This document shows positions 1 through 9,876 of a DNA stretch of 64,000 nt, piece by piece. The stretch is from Albidovulum sp. (GTDB lineage Bacteria > Pseudomonadota > Alphaproteobacteria > Rhodobacterales > Rhodobacteraceae), in the NCBI GenBank assembly GCA_028823855.1, contig JAPPFL010000032.1, forward strand, positions 124,001 to 188,000, written 5' to 3'. The translations under genes and the position numbers were made by a program. The notes beneath the pieces were generated by a model. That model had not been told where the DNA came from, did no database searches, and saw nothing but the letters and a program-made list of their open reading frames with translations. Position 1 is the first letter of the stretch, and each line of letters opens with the position of its first letter.

Positions 1-1598
1 AGAGACGCTGTTCGGAACTGAAGCGGGCGCACCTGCTTGAACAACCCAGATTTCCTTAATTCATCAACGACTTCGTTGCCGGCGGCTTCATCCAGCGAAA
101 GGAGGGCGATAGCGTCCGACTTTGCAGCGGTCCGCCCGAGCGTAAAATTAGCAATATTGACGCCTCGGTCGCCCAATGTCGTTCCAATTACTCCGATTAT
201 GCCAGGCACGTCGCCGTGGGTGGTATAGAGCATATTGGGTTCGATCTCGGCATCGATATTGATGCCCTTGATCTGAATGAAACGAGGCTTGCCGTCGGAA
301 AACACGGTTCCCGCGATCGATCTTTCTCGAAAATCAGTCACAACGGTCAGTTTCACATAAGCGTCGAAAACGCCGGATTTTGACTGCGTCGTCGTCGAAA
401 TCGCAATGCCGCGCTCCTTCGCCATGATTTGCGCCGATACCATGCTTACTTCGGCTATAGCGTGGCGCAGCAGTCCCGTCGTGACTGACGCATTCAATGC
501 TTCTGTATTCATGGACGCTACCGTGCCATTGTACAGAACATTAACCGCCTTGATGGGGTCGTCCGTCATCTGCCCGACAAATGAACCTAGATGGTCGGCT
601 AGCGCGATCCACGGCATGAGAAGCGGCGATTCCTCCGCGCTGATGGAAGGCATATTGACAGCATTTGAAATCGCGCCCCGCGCCAGGAAGTCCGACATCT
701 GCTCGGCAACCTGAATCGCTACTTTTTCCTGCGCTTCGGTCGTAGACGCCCCTAGATGAGGCGTGGCAACAACGCCCGGCAATCCCAAAAGGGGACTGCC
801 TTCGGGAGGTTCATTCTCGAATACGTCGACCGCTGCTCCGGCAACTCTGCCCGACATGATCGCATTTGCCAGAGCCGCTTCATCCACCAGCCCGCCCCGC
901 GCGCAATTGACGATTCTCACGCCTTTTTTGGTAATCGACAGCGATGTCGCGTCCAATATGTTTCTTGTCTTGTCGATAAGCGGAAGGTGAAGCGTTATAA
1001 AATCGGACCGCCGCAGCAGTTCATGCAATGCGATTTTATCGACTCCCAGCGCGCGCGCCTTTTCCGCGCTCAAGTAGGGGTCGTAGCCAACCACTTTCAT
1101 TCCCAGCCCGATTGCGCGGCTGCACACGGCCGACCCTATATTGCCGCATCCAATCACGCCCAGCGTCTTTCCGAACAGCTCTACGCCCATAAATCGGGAC
1201 TTTTCCCAGTTGCCGCCGTGAACCGAACGATTGGCGTCGGGAATTTGACGCGCAACCGCCATCATCATCGCTATCGTATGCTCGGCCGTCGTAATCGAAT
1301 TTCCGAACGGAGTATTCATGACTACGATGCCGTTCTTCGAAGCGGCGGAGACATCTACGTTATCGACTCCAACACCCGCTCGCCCGACCACCTTCAGCCT
1401 GCCCGCGCGCTTAAGCAATTTTTCCGTAACTTTGGTGCTTGACCGAATGGCGAGACCGTCGTAATCGCCTATGGCTTCGAGCAGAGCCGGTTTGTCTTTA
1501 CCGAGCTCCGGTTCAAATGAAACGTCGATGCCGTTGTTGCGAAAAACGTCGACCGCCGATTCCGCTAGCTTGTCGGAAACAAGTACTTTTGGAGCCAT
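1..1598 (-). CDS. serA: D-3-phosphoglycerate dehydrogenase (C-terminal end cut by window)
   Basis: Oxidises 3-phosphoglycerate to 3-phosphohydroxypyruvate with NAD, the first step of serine synthesis in the cytosol. The translation from the ATG at 1598 opens MAPKVLVSDKLAE and runs without a stop to the window edge. It shows the substrate-domain motif VGRAGVGVDNVD, a Rossmann segment GVIGCGNIGSAV, the catalytic-region stretch VNCARGG and LPGVVATPHLGAST. After these come the intervening domain and the start of a C-terminal ACT-like domain (about 530 residues visible), so this is the long bacterial form. The ribosome site AAAGGAAAAGG lies just upstream, inside the gap to serC, with which it forms an operon. 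The stop codon lies outside the window. Confidence 0.95.
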   Translation of the reverse strand, partial: MAPKVLVSDKLAESAVDVFRNNGIDVSFEPELGKDKPALLEAIGDYDGLAIRSSTKVTEKLLKRAGRLKVVGRAGVGVDNVDVSAASKNGIVVMNTPFGNSITTAEHTIAMMMAVARQIPDANRSVHGGNWEKSRFMGVELFGKTLGVIGCGNIGSAVCSRAIGLGMKVVGYDPYLSAEKARALGVDKIALHELLRRSDFITLHLPLIDKTRNILDATSLSITKKGVRIVNCARGGLVDEAALANAIMSGRVAGAAVDVFENEPPEGSPLLGLPGVVATPHLGASTTEAQEKVAIQVAEQMSDFLARGAISNAVNMPSISAEESPLLMPWIALADHLGSFVGQMTDDPIKAVNVLYNGTVASMNTEALNASVTTGLLRHAIAEVSMVSAQIMAKERGIAISTTTQSKSGVFDAYVKLTVVTDFRERSIAGTVFSDGKPRFIQIKGINIDAEIEPNMLYTTHGDVPGIIGVIGTTLGDRGVNIANFTLGRTAAKSDAIALLSLDEAAGNEVVDELRKSGLFKQVRPLQFRTAS

Positions 1599-1615
1599 CT
1601 GCAAAGCCTTTTCCT

Positions 1616-2803
1616 TTAAAGCGCAATCTGACTTGCCGCGACTCGGCCTATGCGGCGAGCCTCAAGTTCCGATGCGAACGCCCAATCCAGCCACGGCAGC
1701 AACGCTTCGATATCGTGCAGTTCCACTGTCGCGCCGCACCAGATGCGCAGCCCCGGCGGCGCGTCCCGGTAGGATCCGATATCGAATGCGACGCCTTCTC
1801 GTTCAAGCCGTCGCGCAACGGATTTCGCAAAGTCCGCGATATCGCGGCTCTGGATTCGCTTGCCTGAAAATTTTAGGCATACGCTCGTATTTGAACGCGT
1901 CGCCGGATCCATCGCCAGGAAGTCAATCCAGTCTCTTGCCGCCACGAATTCGCCAATCGCCCGGGAATTAGCGTCCGCCCTATCGATCAGCCACTCCAGC
2001 CCTCCCGAGGACGCTGCCCAGTCGAGCGCGAAAAGATAGTCTTCAACGCAAATCATCGACGGCGTGTTGATCGTGGATCCCTCAAAAATACCTTCAATCA
2101 ACTTTCCGTTTTTCGAGAGCCGGAATATTTTCGGAATCGGCCACGGCGGCGTAAAGGACTCGATTCTCTCGACCGCGCGAGGCGAGAGAACGATCATTCC
2201 ATGCGCGGCTTCTCCGCCAAGAACCTTCTGCCAGGAAAAAGTCGTCGCATCCAGTTTTCGCCATGGCATCTCCGTCGCAAAAACCGCCGAAGTCGCGTCG
2301 CATATAACCAGTCCGTTTCGTTCGCCTGGAATAAAGTCCCCGCTCGGAACCCTGACGCCGCTTGTTGTCCCGTTCCAGGCAAACACCACGTCCCGGTCAA
2401 AATTCACGGACGACAATTCCGGGAGATGCCCGTATTCCGCCTCGCGAACCACAGGATTTAGCTTGAGTTCCGATTTAACGTCTGAAACCCAGCCTCTTCC
2501 GAAGCTTTCCCAAGCCAGCACTTCGACCGGACGTTGCCCAAGGAGCGACCAAACCGCCATTTCTACCGCGCCGGTGTCCGACGCCGGAACAATTCCGATT
2601 CTGAAGTCGCCGGGAATTTTCAGGATTTCACGCGTTTTCTCTATGGCTTCGCGTAGGCGTAGCCGCCCTTCGACCGACCGGTGCGAACGACCGACGAGCG
2701 CACGCGCCAGGACCGCCGCGCTCCAGCCCGGCGGCTTCGCGCAGGGACCGGAAGAAAATCGAGGATTCGACGGCCTTACTGCCGGTTTCGGTAAACTGAT
2801 CAT
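1616..2803 (-). CDS. serC: Phosphoserine aminotransferase
   Basis: PLP-dependent enzyme of 395 residues that converts 3-phosphohydroxypyruvate and glutamate to phosphoserine. The N-terminal half carries the family signature [13 protein letters not shown], and the PLP lysine is in [10 protein letters not shown]. Its length and the [11 protein letters not shown] start match the alphaproteobacterial SerC subgroup. It ends 17 bases before serA, so the two are one transcription unit. serB starts divergently on the other strand, so all three serine-synthesis steps are in one locus. The start at 2803 fits the family N-terminus. Seen: sequence motifs and order; function is from the family. Confidence 0.94.
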   Translation of the reverse strand: MISLPKPAVRPSNPRFSSGPCAKPPGWSAAVLARALVGRSHRSVEGRLRLREAIEKTREILKIPGDFRIGIVPASDTGAVEMAVWSLLGQRPVEVLAWESFGRGWVSDVKSELKLNPVVREAEYGHLPELSSVNFDRDVVFAWNGTTSGVRVPSGDFIPGERNGLVICDATSAVFATEMPWRKLDATTFSWQKVLGGEAAHGMIVLSPRAVERIESFTPPWPIPKIFRLSKNGKLIEGIFEGSTINTPSMICVEDYLFALDWAASSGGLEWLIDRADANSRAIGEFVAARDWIDFLAMDPATRSNTSVCLKFSGKRIQSRDIADFAKSVARRLEREGVAFDIGSYRDAPPGLRIWCGATVELHDIEALLPWLDWAFASELEARRIGRVAASQIAL

Positions 2804-2938
2804 TCTATCCTTCCAGATATTCGCCCCTCGTTGGGGAGGGGTGGCCCGGCGCGCTCCCTATATAACGAGGCTCGCTGGCGCAACCGGAAATTACCGATTA
2901 TTTGTGAACTTCAGCTGCATTGCGACGGATCAAGAATT

Positions 2939-3832
2939 TTGTTCATAATTTCGCTCCTTGCCGACCCCAAAAAACGCAATTTAGATTCCGAGCGCGTCGC
3001 GGATGCGATGCGTCAACTTGGCCTTGAGCATTTCAGATGGCTTAGCGAAGGCGTGGCGGCCGAATTTCGGTCGGTCGCCATTCCGCATAATTTCGAAGAG
3101 TTGAGAAGTGGCTTCGACGAATTCGGTTTCGACTTGAACGCTATGCCGGCCGCGAACAGGCGAAAGAAGATTCTATTGGCCGATATGGACTCGACCATGA
3201 TTGGCCAGGAATGCATAGACGAGCTAGCCGATATTGCCGGCGTCGGCGAAAGGGTCGCCGATATCACCGCCCGCGCCATGAATGGCGAAATAGGTTTCAA
3301 AAGCGCGCTCAGGTTTCGGGTTGAACTGCTTGCGGGTCTCGACGAGCAGATAGTCGAACGTGTTTGGCGGGAACGAATTAGCATTAACCCCGGAGCACGG
3401 GAGCTTGTTGCGACCATGCGCTCGAATGGTGCATACGCTGCGATCGTATCCGGCGGATTCACCGTATTTGCGGAACGAGTAGCCGCCGAGGCGGGTTTTG
3501 ACGAATATAAGGCGAACGAACTAATTTCGAAAAATGGCAGGCTTGCGGGCTACGTTGCCGATCCGATCCTAGGAAAGGACGCGAAAGCTTCATTTCTCGC
3601 AGCTACCTGCGCCAGGCTCGGAACGGACACTTGCGAGGCTATTGCGGTCGGCGATGGCGCCAATGATCTCTCAATGCTTAAAATGGCGGGCATAGGCGTT
3701 GCGTACAAAGCAAAGCCCGCCGTTGCCGCCCAGTGCGGAATACGAATTAACAACTGCGATTTAACGGCGCTTCTTTATCTTCAGGGCTATTCCGAAAGCG
3801 AATTCGTTACGACCGCCTCTTCATTCGGCTAG
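2939..3832 (+). CDS. serB: Phosphoserine phosphatase
   Basis: HAD-superfamily phosphatase that releases serine from phosphoserine, the last step of the pathway. The HAD motif I is LLADMDSTMI (nucleophile Asp), followed by the cap region GVGERVADITARAMNGEI, motif II IVSGGF and motif III/IV AVGDGANDLSMLKMAGIGVAY. The frame is open back to an ATG at 2831. The first 36 residues of that version do not look like SerB, and homology to the family begins at about FIISLLADP, so a TTG start at 2939 is preferred (297 residues). No ATG fits better, so the start stays uncertain. The gene is divergent from serC, and its stop overlaps the end of the paaK pseudogene coming from the other side. Confidence 0.9.
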   Translation: MFIISLLADPKKRNLDSERVADAMRQLGLEHFRWLSEGVAAEFRSVAIPHNFEELRSGFDEFGFDLNAMPAANRRKKILLADMDSTMIGQECIDELADIAGVGERVADITARAMNGEIGFKSALRFRVELLAGLDEQIVERVWRERISINPGARELVATMRSNGAYAAIVSGGFTVFAERVAAEAGFDEYKANELISKNGRLAGYVADPILGKDAKASFLAATCARLGTDTCEAIAVGDGANDLSMLKMAGIGVAYKAKPAVAAQCGIRINNCDLTALLYLQGYSESEFVTTASSFG

Positions 3833-5115
3833 CGGGAGTTTCTCGCATCTACAAGCTTTACAGCTTTGCCCGCGTTTCGAGCTACTGGACCCCGCTCAAG
3901 GATATCGACATCCACGGAAACGGCTGCGGAATTGCGAATGCCGTTTTTCAGAAATTTCGCCTAATTTATACAAGAGCTCGCGTCTGCATGTTCGGGAAGA
4001 GATTCAACTTGCACTTTCAATGCATCCAGTCTCAACTGAATATGCGGAGCAAGGCCGCCAACCGACAAAATTATCTTTTCGATTTGCGACGGGAAGAAGT
4101 TGACGCCTCTGAGTATTTTGATGTCGTCCGACCTTCCCGTCGCTTTTTCCATTCGGCGCATTGCCGGCGCCGTTCCCGGCAGAAGACGCGTTAAATCGCG
4201 CGTTCGATAACGCACTACCGGCATGGCTTCTTTCGAAAGAGCGACGGAAACCAACTCCGGCCTCGCCGTCGGGAAGCGCTTCGCTCGTGCGCGGACCGAT
4301 AACTTCCGGACAGAATCGATCTTCCCAAATTTGCGGACCGTCTTTGGTCTCGACGCATTCGTTTGCAGCGCGAGGGCCGACAATCTCAGACAATCCGTAG
4401 ATGTGCACGGCGTGGATCCCGAATACGCTTTCGATTCGCTCGCGCATGGAATTCGTCCACGGTTCGGCTCGGAAAATCCCGATGCGCATAGAGCTCTCGC
4501 CGGGGTCAAGCCTCTGTGCGGCATATTGATCCATAGTGGAAAGCATGTGGGACGGCGCAACCATAATAGTCGTCGCGCCGAAATCCAGGTTCGGCTGAAC
4601 TTGTCTTATGATTAAATCGCTGGAGACAAGCACGACGGTACAGCGGAGTTTCTCGGCGCCGTAGCTCGCGCCGAGCCCTCCCGTGAAAAGCCCTTATCGC
4701 TAGGCAACGCGTACTAAATCGGCTTTCCTCGTACCGCTTGCTCTCATCGATCTCGCAACGCAGTCGGTCCAAACTTCGATATCCGATTTCGCCTATCCCG
4801 TGGCAGTCGGCTTGCCGGTCGTTCCTGAAGACGCATGAATGCGCATGATTTGAGCCCGCGGAACGGCGAACGCGCCGAACGGATAGCAGTCGCGCAATTC
4901 CTGCTTCGTCGTAAACGGAAATTTCGATAAATCGCTGGGCGAATTCAGATCATCAGGATGAACGCAAGCCGCGTCGAATTCTTTCTTGTACCGTTCTACA
5001 TTTGTCTAGGCGCACGCAAGAGTTTCTTTTTATCGGGCGAGTTGAAGCGCCTCGATTTCGTCCCTCGACGCGTTGTCCAAGTGTTCGAGTTCGAAACGAG
5101 AAGGCGCGATCGCTA
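3829..5115 (-). pseudogene. paaK: Phenylacetate-CoA ligase, decayed
   Basis: Pieces of phenylacetate-CoA ligase lie in order but in different frames. The N-terminal SRDEIEALQLAR is followed by a stop near 5040. Then come [19 protein letters not shown] and the AMP-binding loop [10 protein letters not shown] near 4820. A degenerate stretch follows, then IYGLSEIVGP and NECVETKDGPQIWED near 4360. After a frameshift near 4265 the frame reads RYRTRDLTRLLPGT, GRSDDIKILRGVNFFPSQIE and a recognisable C-terminus ending at 3829. At least four frame breaks or stops make this non-functional. It would have activated phenylacetate to its CoA ester. It lies directly downstream of paaI on the same strand, the remains of a paa operon. 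Confidence 0.9.
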
Positions 5116-5121
5116 CATTAG

Positions 5122-5577
5122 TCAAGCTTCAGTGTCCGTGCTTGCTATATTCTCTTCATCGAAATGGCTGCCGGCAACAATTCTCGATACGCCTCGAAAC
5201 AGAGCGAGCACCCTTCCATCGCAAGCCGAGACCGAGACATCGTAAATACCCGAACGCCCCTTCAAATTGACTTCCCGCGCCTTCGCGGTCAGCTTTTCCC
5301 CTAGCCTTCCGGGAGAAAGATAGCTGATCGTATTGTGCACGGCTACGGCATTCCTGTTGCGGCTGTTGCACGCAAACGCGAAGGCGCTGTCAGCCAAAGC
5401 AAAAATAAAACCTCCATGGCAAATCCCGTGCCCGTTCAAGTGGTTTGGCGCAACCGTGAAAGACATGGCGGCGGTCCCGGGCCCAACATGTTCCAATTGA
5501 GCCCCAAGCCATTTCGAGCCCCTGTCTCTCGACCACATCGATTCTGCGCATTTCCGCGCTCGATCTTCCGGCGTCAT
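5122..5577 (-). CDS. paaI: Hydroxyphenylacetyl-CoA thioesterase PaaI
   Basis: Hot-dog-fold thioesterase of 151 residues. PaaI releases CoA from (hydroxy)phenylacetyl-CoA and other aromatic thioesters and protects the CoA pool when the paa pathway stalls. The family core is clear: NGHGICHGGFIFALADSAFAFACNS, with the active-site region HGG and LADSAF, then NTISYLSPGRLGEKLTAKA. An upstream ATG at 5586 is in frame, but the start at 5577 gives the usual N-terminus MTPEDRARKCAE. It also overlaps the stop of the preceding small frame as ATGA, so 5577 is chosen. The gene is intact although the adjacent paaK is destroyed. Confidence 0.88.
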   Translation of the reverse strand: MTPEDRARKCAESMWSRDRGSKWLGAQLEHVGPGTAAMSFTVAPNHLNGHGICHGGFIFALADSAFAFACNSRNRNAVAVHNTISYLSPGRLGEKLTAKAREVNLKGRSGIYDVSVSACDGRVLALFRGVSRIVAGSHFDEENIASTDTEA

Positions 5578-5693
5578 GCGCGACACCGATCGAAGCCAAT
5601 TCGATATCCGAACAGATTTACATGGCGCTCATCGCCCGGCAAAGAACCCGGCGCGGCCAACTCGCGGTCCGGCTCCAAGAATTGCCTAATCAT
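5574..5693 (-). CDS. Short open frame coupled to paaI, probable gene remnant
   Basis: A 39-codon frame (MIRQFLEPDRELAAPGSLPG and so on) whose TGA overlaps the paaI ATG as ATGA. Such coupling normally joins two real operon genes, so this may be the surviving 3' end of a larger deleted gene. No family is recognised. It lies between paaI and the broken desaturase, in sequence that is otherwise decaying. It could equally be chance. Confidence 0.3.
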   Translation of the reverse strand: MIRQFLEPDRELAAPGSLPGDERHVNLFGYRIGFDRCRA

Positions 5694-5714
5694 CCGATCC
5701 GGCCGACAATTGGG

Positions 5715-6420
5715 TCAAGTTGCAGCGGCTAAATCGTGCAGACGAGGCCGATACGATATTGCTGTCGCCGGCCACTTCCGCTCAAGAAACACTTCTTCGT
5801 ATCGTAGCTGCCTTCGCACGACGGGCCACGCTTCGGCGGATGCCTGCCAAATGGACGTATTCGGCGAGGAATGGTCGTGCGCGATCATTTCTCGAAGTTT
5901 AGGCAGCGCATGATGCGGCGCCATCGGAAACATATGGCGTTCGACGTGGTCTTTCATGTTCTGATAGTTGAATCGGCTAATCGGATTCATGTACGCCGTC
6001 CGAGTGTTGAGCCTATGGTCGAGAAGATTTTCCGCAAGCCCTCCGCGCTGCGGCACCCCGGCAAAGATATGATGCCAAGCTCCGCATAGGAGCGGCGGAC
6101 CGACAATCATCAGCGGAAGCAGTGAACTAAACCAAATCGCCAGACAGATTGCCGCAAGATATATCGCGACCCAGAATCGAGCGACTGCGTAAACTCTTCC
6201 GGCTTCTCCCTCGGGGATGTAAGTGGCTTCCTCCGGGCTCAATTCGCCGCTCGCATTCAGAAACGTCGGCTTCATTGCGGCTCACGCTTCAATTGGGCCA
6301 AAGAATTTCATTTCCAAGCGAAGCGCGTCCGGGGGGCGCATCGCGGCGATTTCGGGTTCTCGGCCACCGATGATCGTGTCCGTGTGGCGCCTCTCCAATT
6401 TTTTCGTTCATGATCAAAGT
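5715..6420 (-). pseudogene. Membrane fatty-acid desaturase/hydroxylase, N-terminally truncated
   Basis: The frame 5715-6275 reads as the C-terminal part of a membrane di-iron fatty-acid desaturase. It has two hydrophobic segments (residues about 30-65) and then the third histidine box, FNYQNMKDHVERHMFPM, followed by HHALPKLREMI. Upstream of an in-frame TGA near 6283 the same frame continues with ERRHTDTIIGGREPEIAAMRPPD, which is the second histidine box and the sequence around it. Further upstream there are more stops and no first histidine box, so the N-terminal half is gone. This is a broken gene of the same decaying segment as paaK. Confidence 0.8.
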
Positions 6421-6674
6421 ATTCTCGGCACGTTCCCAACCTACATCAAGCAAAGGAAATTGTCATCCGACGCCGAGTTATTGGCGATTTCGAATGTTGA
6501 CAACAAATCCTAGCTCGCGCCTGTTCCGACTTCGGCAGCGTGACGGCAGTCCGCGCTTTTGCGATACGATTTGCGCGTTTGTCGGCCGGCGCAGCGCCGT
6601 TCGGCCGACGCCGAAATGGTTCGAGCCATGCGAGCGACTTTGGAATCGTCGCAACGAATGATGAACGGTCGCGT

Positions 6675-7946
6675 TCAAAAATATACGGACAATTGAACGG
6701 AAAGGCTTGGGCCAATGGATGACGGCAAGTCGGATGTCGTCGATGCGATGCCGCCGAATTCCGTACCCGTCGGGCCGACGGGCACGTTCAAGGAACCGAG
6801 AAGCAACATTTCTTCGCCAATGTCGCCTCGGGCGGCTAGCTGGAGAAGGACGCTCCGGTCCTCGACATTCATGAACAGATTCGGAGTAAGCAGAAACAGC
6901 GGTGAAATTTCGATCGTCGCCGTCAATCCAACGTAGTGCCGCCCAAGATTAAACATTTCGCCGCGCGCGATGCGCTTGAGCAGACTTTGGTTCGATTGCA
7001 GCGAAGCCGTATCGTAGCGACCGCCGCGCTGGCCAAATCCATTGAAGTAGTACTCGAGCGCCGCAATGACGTTCCGGCCGCCTAGCTCAAAGGAATGAGT
7101 AAGGCTTGTAACTGCCGACGGAACGACGCTGCCGTCATCGACAAACGTGACGGCGAAATCGCCGCGCCAAAGCGCCTCGCCCACGACCGTTCGATTTCCG
7201 CCGAAGCCGACGAGGCTTTCGCCATAGTGGCTCGCAACCAGCACATCATGCTCGCCGACTTCGGAAAAGCCGTGGAATTTGACGGCGAACGAGCCGTGAT
7301 CCGCTTTCATTTCACCGGTTGCAGGATTCCGGCGAAACACCAGAACCGCTTGCAGGTCGTCGCCGTTTTCGCGCAGGTACTGCCCGTACAGCATGTCATC
7401 GCCCGGCTTGTATTCCTTGTCCAAAGCAGTCGGATCGAACGGGTTGAAAATATCCATCACCGTGTTGAAGATCAGACCGTTGCCCCAGGTAACCGCCTGT
7501 CGTCCAAACCGAATCACGCCCCTGTCGCCCGTGTAGCCGAACGAAAGTCTGTCGAGACGAACGAGAGCGGCATGCCTGTCCTTGTCGGCAATGATGCGCG
7601 TAAGGTCGAAGAGTCTGTGGTCGTCATTCGGCAGCCCGGCAAACATAGCCGAATTGTCGCTCGCGTTTCGCGAGATGTAGATGGAGTCGCCGCCGAGTGC
7701 CGCGATCTGAGCTTCCGCTCGAAAACTCCAACTATTCTTGCTCCAATCCAAGTTCAACCGGGCACTTAGGGCAAAGTCCTCGGTGCTGGCGCCTGTCCAC
7801 TCGCGGAAGCGGCTAGAGACTGGATAGGTAGCGTTGGCCAAGCCGAATTTAATGTGACCGCCGAACGAGAAATCGGATGACTGCGCCGCGAGCGCGAAGC
7901 AGCACAGCGCTGCCGACACCACGACCGGGTTGGCCGGCCTCGACAA
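6675..7946 (-). CDS. Outer-membrane beta-barrel protein (DUF1302/porin-like)
   Basis: A 423-residue protein with a signal peptide (VVVSAALCCFALAAQSSDF). It is rich in alternating aromatic/hydrophobic strands and ends in the outer-membrane signature LSVQLSVYF (terminal Phe). The internal region RLDRLSFGYTGDRGVIRFGRQAVTWGNGLIFN is like that of DUF1302-type barrels. The frame is open to an ATG at 7991, inside the ATPase gene. A TTG at 7946 is preferred because AGGAGA lies nine bases upstream and it places the signal peptide at the N-terminus. It is the last gene of a five-gene operon with an FtsX/LolD-type exporter, which suggests it receives or exports what that machine moves. The substrate is unknown. 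Confidence 0.75.
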   Translation of the reverse strand: MSRPANPVVVSAALCCFALAAQSSDFSFGGHIKFGLANATYPVSSRFREWTGASTEDFALSARLNLDWSKNSWSFRAEAQIAALGGDSIYISRNASDNSAMFAGLPNDDHRLFDLTRIIADKDRHAALVRLDRLSFGYTGDRGVIRFGRQAVTWGNGLIFNTVMDIFNPFDPTALDKEYKPGDDMLYGQYLRENGDDLQAVLVFRRNPATGEMKADHGSFAVKFHGFSEVGEHDVLVASHYGESLVGFGGNRTVVGEALWRGDFAVTFVDDGSVVPSAVTSLTHSFELGGRNVIAALEYYFNGFGQRGGRYDTASLQSNQSLLKRIARGEMFNLGRHYVGLTATIEISPLFLLTPNLFMNVEDRSVLLQLAARGDIGEEMLLLGSLNVPVGPTGTEFGGIASTTSDLPSSIGPSLSVQLSVYF

Positions 7947-7950
7947 GAAT

Positions 7951-8640
7951 TCAGGTCTCCTGCAATTGGTCCTCGACGATTTTCCCATCACGCATCCTTA
8001 TGAGCCGCTTCGCGTAGCTCATCGCCATCTCGTCGTGGGTTGCAATTACAAACGTAGTTCCGCGGGTTTCATTTATTTTGGCAAATAATTCCATAAGATG
8101 CCTTGCCGAGCTGGAATCGAGGTTCGCGGTCGGTTCGTCCGCCAGCACAATTGCCGGCCTAGACGCGATTGCGCGGGCGACGGCGACCCGCTGCTGCTGT
8201 CCGCCGGACATTTTTGCGGGGCGTCGATTTTCCAGGCCTTCGAGGCCCACTTCGTTCAGCGCTTCGCGCGCGCGCATGGCGCGCTCGGACGCGGGGACGC
8301 CTTGAAGCTGCATGACGAACTCAACGTTCTCCATCGCCGTGAGCACCGGGATAAGATTATAGGCTTGAAAGACGAACCCGATATTGTGCAGCCGCATTTC
8401 GGCAAGCTGCCCCTTGGAAAGGTTGTCGATGCGCTTGCCGGCCACGTAAACTTCGCCGCCATCCGGTCGGTCAAGCCCGCCCATGGCGTTTAAAAGCGTC
8501 GTCTTGCCGGCGCCGGACGGCGACTGCAAGCAGGCGAAGCCTTCCTGTTCAACTTCCAGGTTCACTCCGTCAAGCCCGATGATAATTTGGTCTCCCTGCT
8601 TGTAGGTCTTGTACAGACCCACGCAACGGACCGAGTCCAT
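7951..8640 (-). CDS. ABC transporter ATP-binding protein, LolD/MacB type
   Basis: A 229-residue cytoplasmic ATPase. Walker A is SPSGAGKTT (about residue 40), the signature is MSGGQQQRVAVARAIA, and Walker B is IVLADEPTANLDS followed by the H-loop in VIATHDE. The pattern VFQAYNLIPVLTAMENVEF is typical of the LolD/MacB/FtsE branch, which acts with FtsX-type permeases as a mechanotransmitter rather than as an importer. It sits four bases after the second permease. The gene order supports a heterodimeric permease with an ATPase homodimer. Confidence 0.9.
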   Translation of the reverse strand: MDSVRCVGLYKTYKQGDQIIIGLDGVNLEVEQEGFACLQSPSGAGKTTLLNAMGGLDRPDGGEVYVAGKRIDNLSKGQLAEMRLHNIGFVFQAYNLIPVLTAMENVEFVMQLQGVPASERAMRAREALNEVGLEGLENRRPAKMSGGQQQRVAVARAIASRPAIVLADEPTANLDSSSARHLMELFAKINETRGTTFVIATHDEMAMSYAKRLIRMRDGKIVEDQLQET

Positions 8641-8643
8641 CCC

Positions 8644-9876
8644 TTACTCCTTCGTTATTGCCGCAACCGGATGGTAGCGAGACGCGCGAATGGCCGGCGA
8701 CAAGCTGGCCACAAAGCCGAGCCCGAGTACGATAGCGGTTGATAGTAGAACGTCTTTAATTCCGAGCGACGGCTTCAGCACGCTCGCCGCGCCCATGATT
8801 TCGAGCCCTTCTCCGACGAAAGAGAAGTCTATCCCGTCGCTGAGCAAATGAATTGTGGCCCAAGCGAGAATGTTCCCCACCGCTAGGCCGATCGCGAGGA
8901 GCAAAAGCGACTCCGCTATAATTTGCGCAAGTATAGTTCGAGGCTTCATTCCAAGGGCCATCATGAGGCCGATTTCCCTTACGCGCTCGAACACCGCCAT
9001 CACGAGAGTGTTGACGAAGCCGAACGACAACGCCAAAAAAATCACGACGATCCACACGATAACGAACCCGTCCATCGTTCGCATCGTCGTGCCAAGGTAG
9101 CTATTCAGCTCGTACCACGGCAGAACTTCAACTTCAGCGTTTGCAGTTTCCGCAAGCCGACGATGAAGTTGCTCGGCCTCTCGGCGGTTCTTGCCGAGAA
9201 CCGCGATTTCGGATACCTGGTCGCCTATTGCTAGCAGATCCTGAAGCGCGGCGCGCCCGGCGAATGCAAATGCTTCCTCGGTTGAGGCAATCTCCGATTC
9301 AAAAACTCCGACTACTCGGAACCCTCGGTCCACTACCTCGTTGTCGGTGCCCTGGGTCATGACGACAACCCGCTTTCCGACATCCGTTTCAATTCGCTCC
9401 AGCAACCGCCGACCAAGTATCAGCCCCCTGTCGCGTTCGTTCTCCAGATGCCGGCCTTCTACAATGTCGTCGGCGACGAAAGAGATCGGTACTTCGGCAA
9501 CCGGATCGATGCCCAGGAGCGTAACGCCCCGCGATCCCCGCTCGCTTGAAATGACTGCCGGCACGCGAACGCGGCTGCTCCAAGCTACGACGTCCTCCCC
9601 GCCAAGCGCGGCGGCAAGCTCGCCGCCGGGACTCGGCATCAAGTTGTCAACCGTCGGGTCATTCCTAAAGTCTGGATGATGAATCTGAACGTGGCCCGGT
9701 ATAGACCGAATGCCGTCGGAAACCATGCTTTCGATCATTCCGCGCGTAAAGGCGATCATGAAGATCATGGCCCATATTCCCGCAACGATCGCAGCCAGAA
9801 CAATCGCGGTGCGGCGATAATTGCGCCATAAATTTCTCCAAGCAAGCCGGAAGACGATGCCGGCGGTTGCCGTCAT
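8644..9876 (-). CDS. FtsX-like (MacB/LolC-type) ABC permease 2
   Basis: About 410 residues. It begins with a LAWRNLWRNYRRT motif and a first membrane segment (VLAAIVAGIWAMIFMIAF), followed by a large periplasmic domain (about residues 45-265). Three C-terminal membrane segments follow, the first with FVNTLVMAVFERVREIGLMMALGM, the FtsX-family hallmark. The frame is open to an ATG at 9909, but the ATG at 9876 overlaps the stop of the upstream permease as ATGA and puts the conserved LAWRNLW motif near the start, so it is chosen. It forms a pair with the upstream permease. Confidence 0.9.
   Translation of the reverse strand: MTATAGIVFRLAWRNLWRNYRRTAIVLAAIVAGIWAMIFMIAFTRGMIESMVSDGIRSIPGHVQIHHPDFRNDPTVDNLMPSPGGELAAALGGEDVVAWSSRVRVPAVISSERGSRGVTLLGIDPVAEVPISFVADDIVEGRHLENERDRGLILGRRLLERIETDVGKRVVVMTQGTDNEVVDRGFRVVGVFESEIASTEEAFAFAGRAALQDLLAIGDQVSEIAVLGKNRREAEQLHRRLAETANAEVEVLPWYELNSYLGTTMRTMDGFVIVWIVVIFLALSFGFVNTLVMAVFERVREIGLMMALGMKPRTILAQIIAESLLLLAIGLAVGNILAWATIHLLSDGIDFSFVGEGLEIMGAASVLKPSLGIKDVLLSTAIVLGLGFVASLSPAIRASRYHPVAAITKE

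Noticed and set aside
756-1442. A long plus-strand frame over serA
   Set aside because: It is the antisense shadow of the serA gene, with no family motif.
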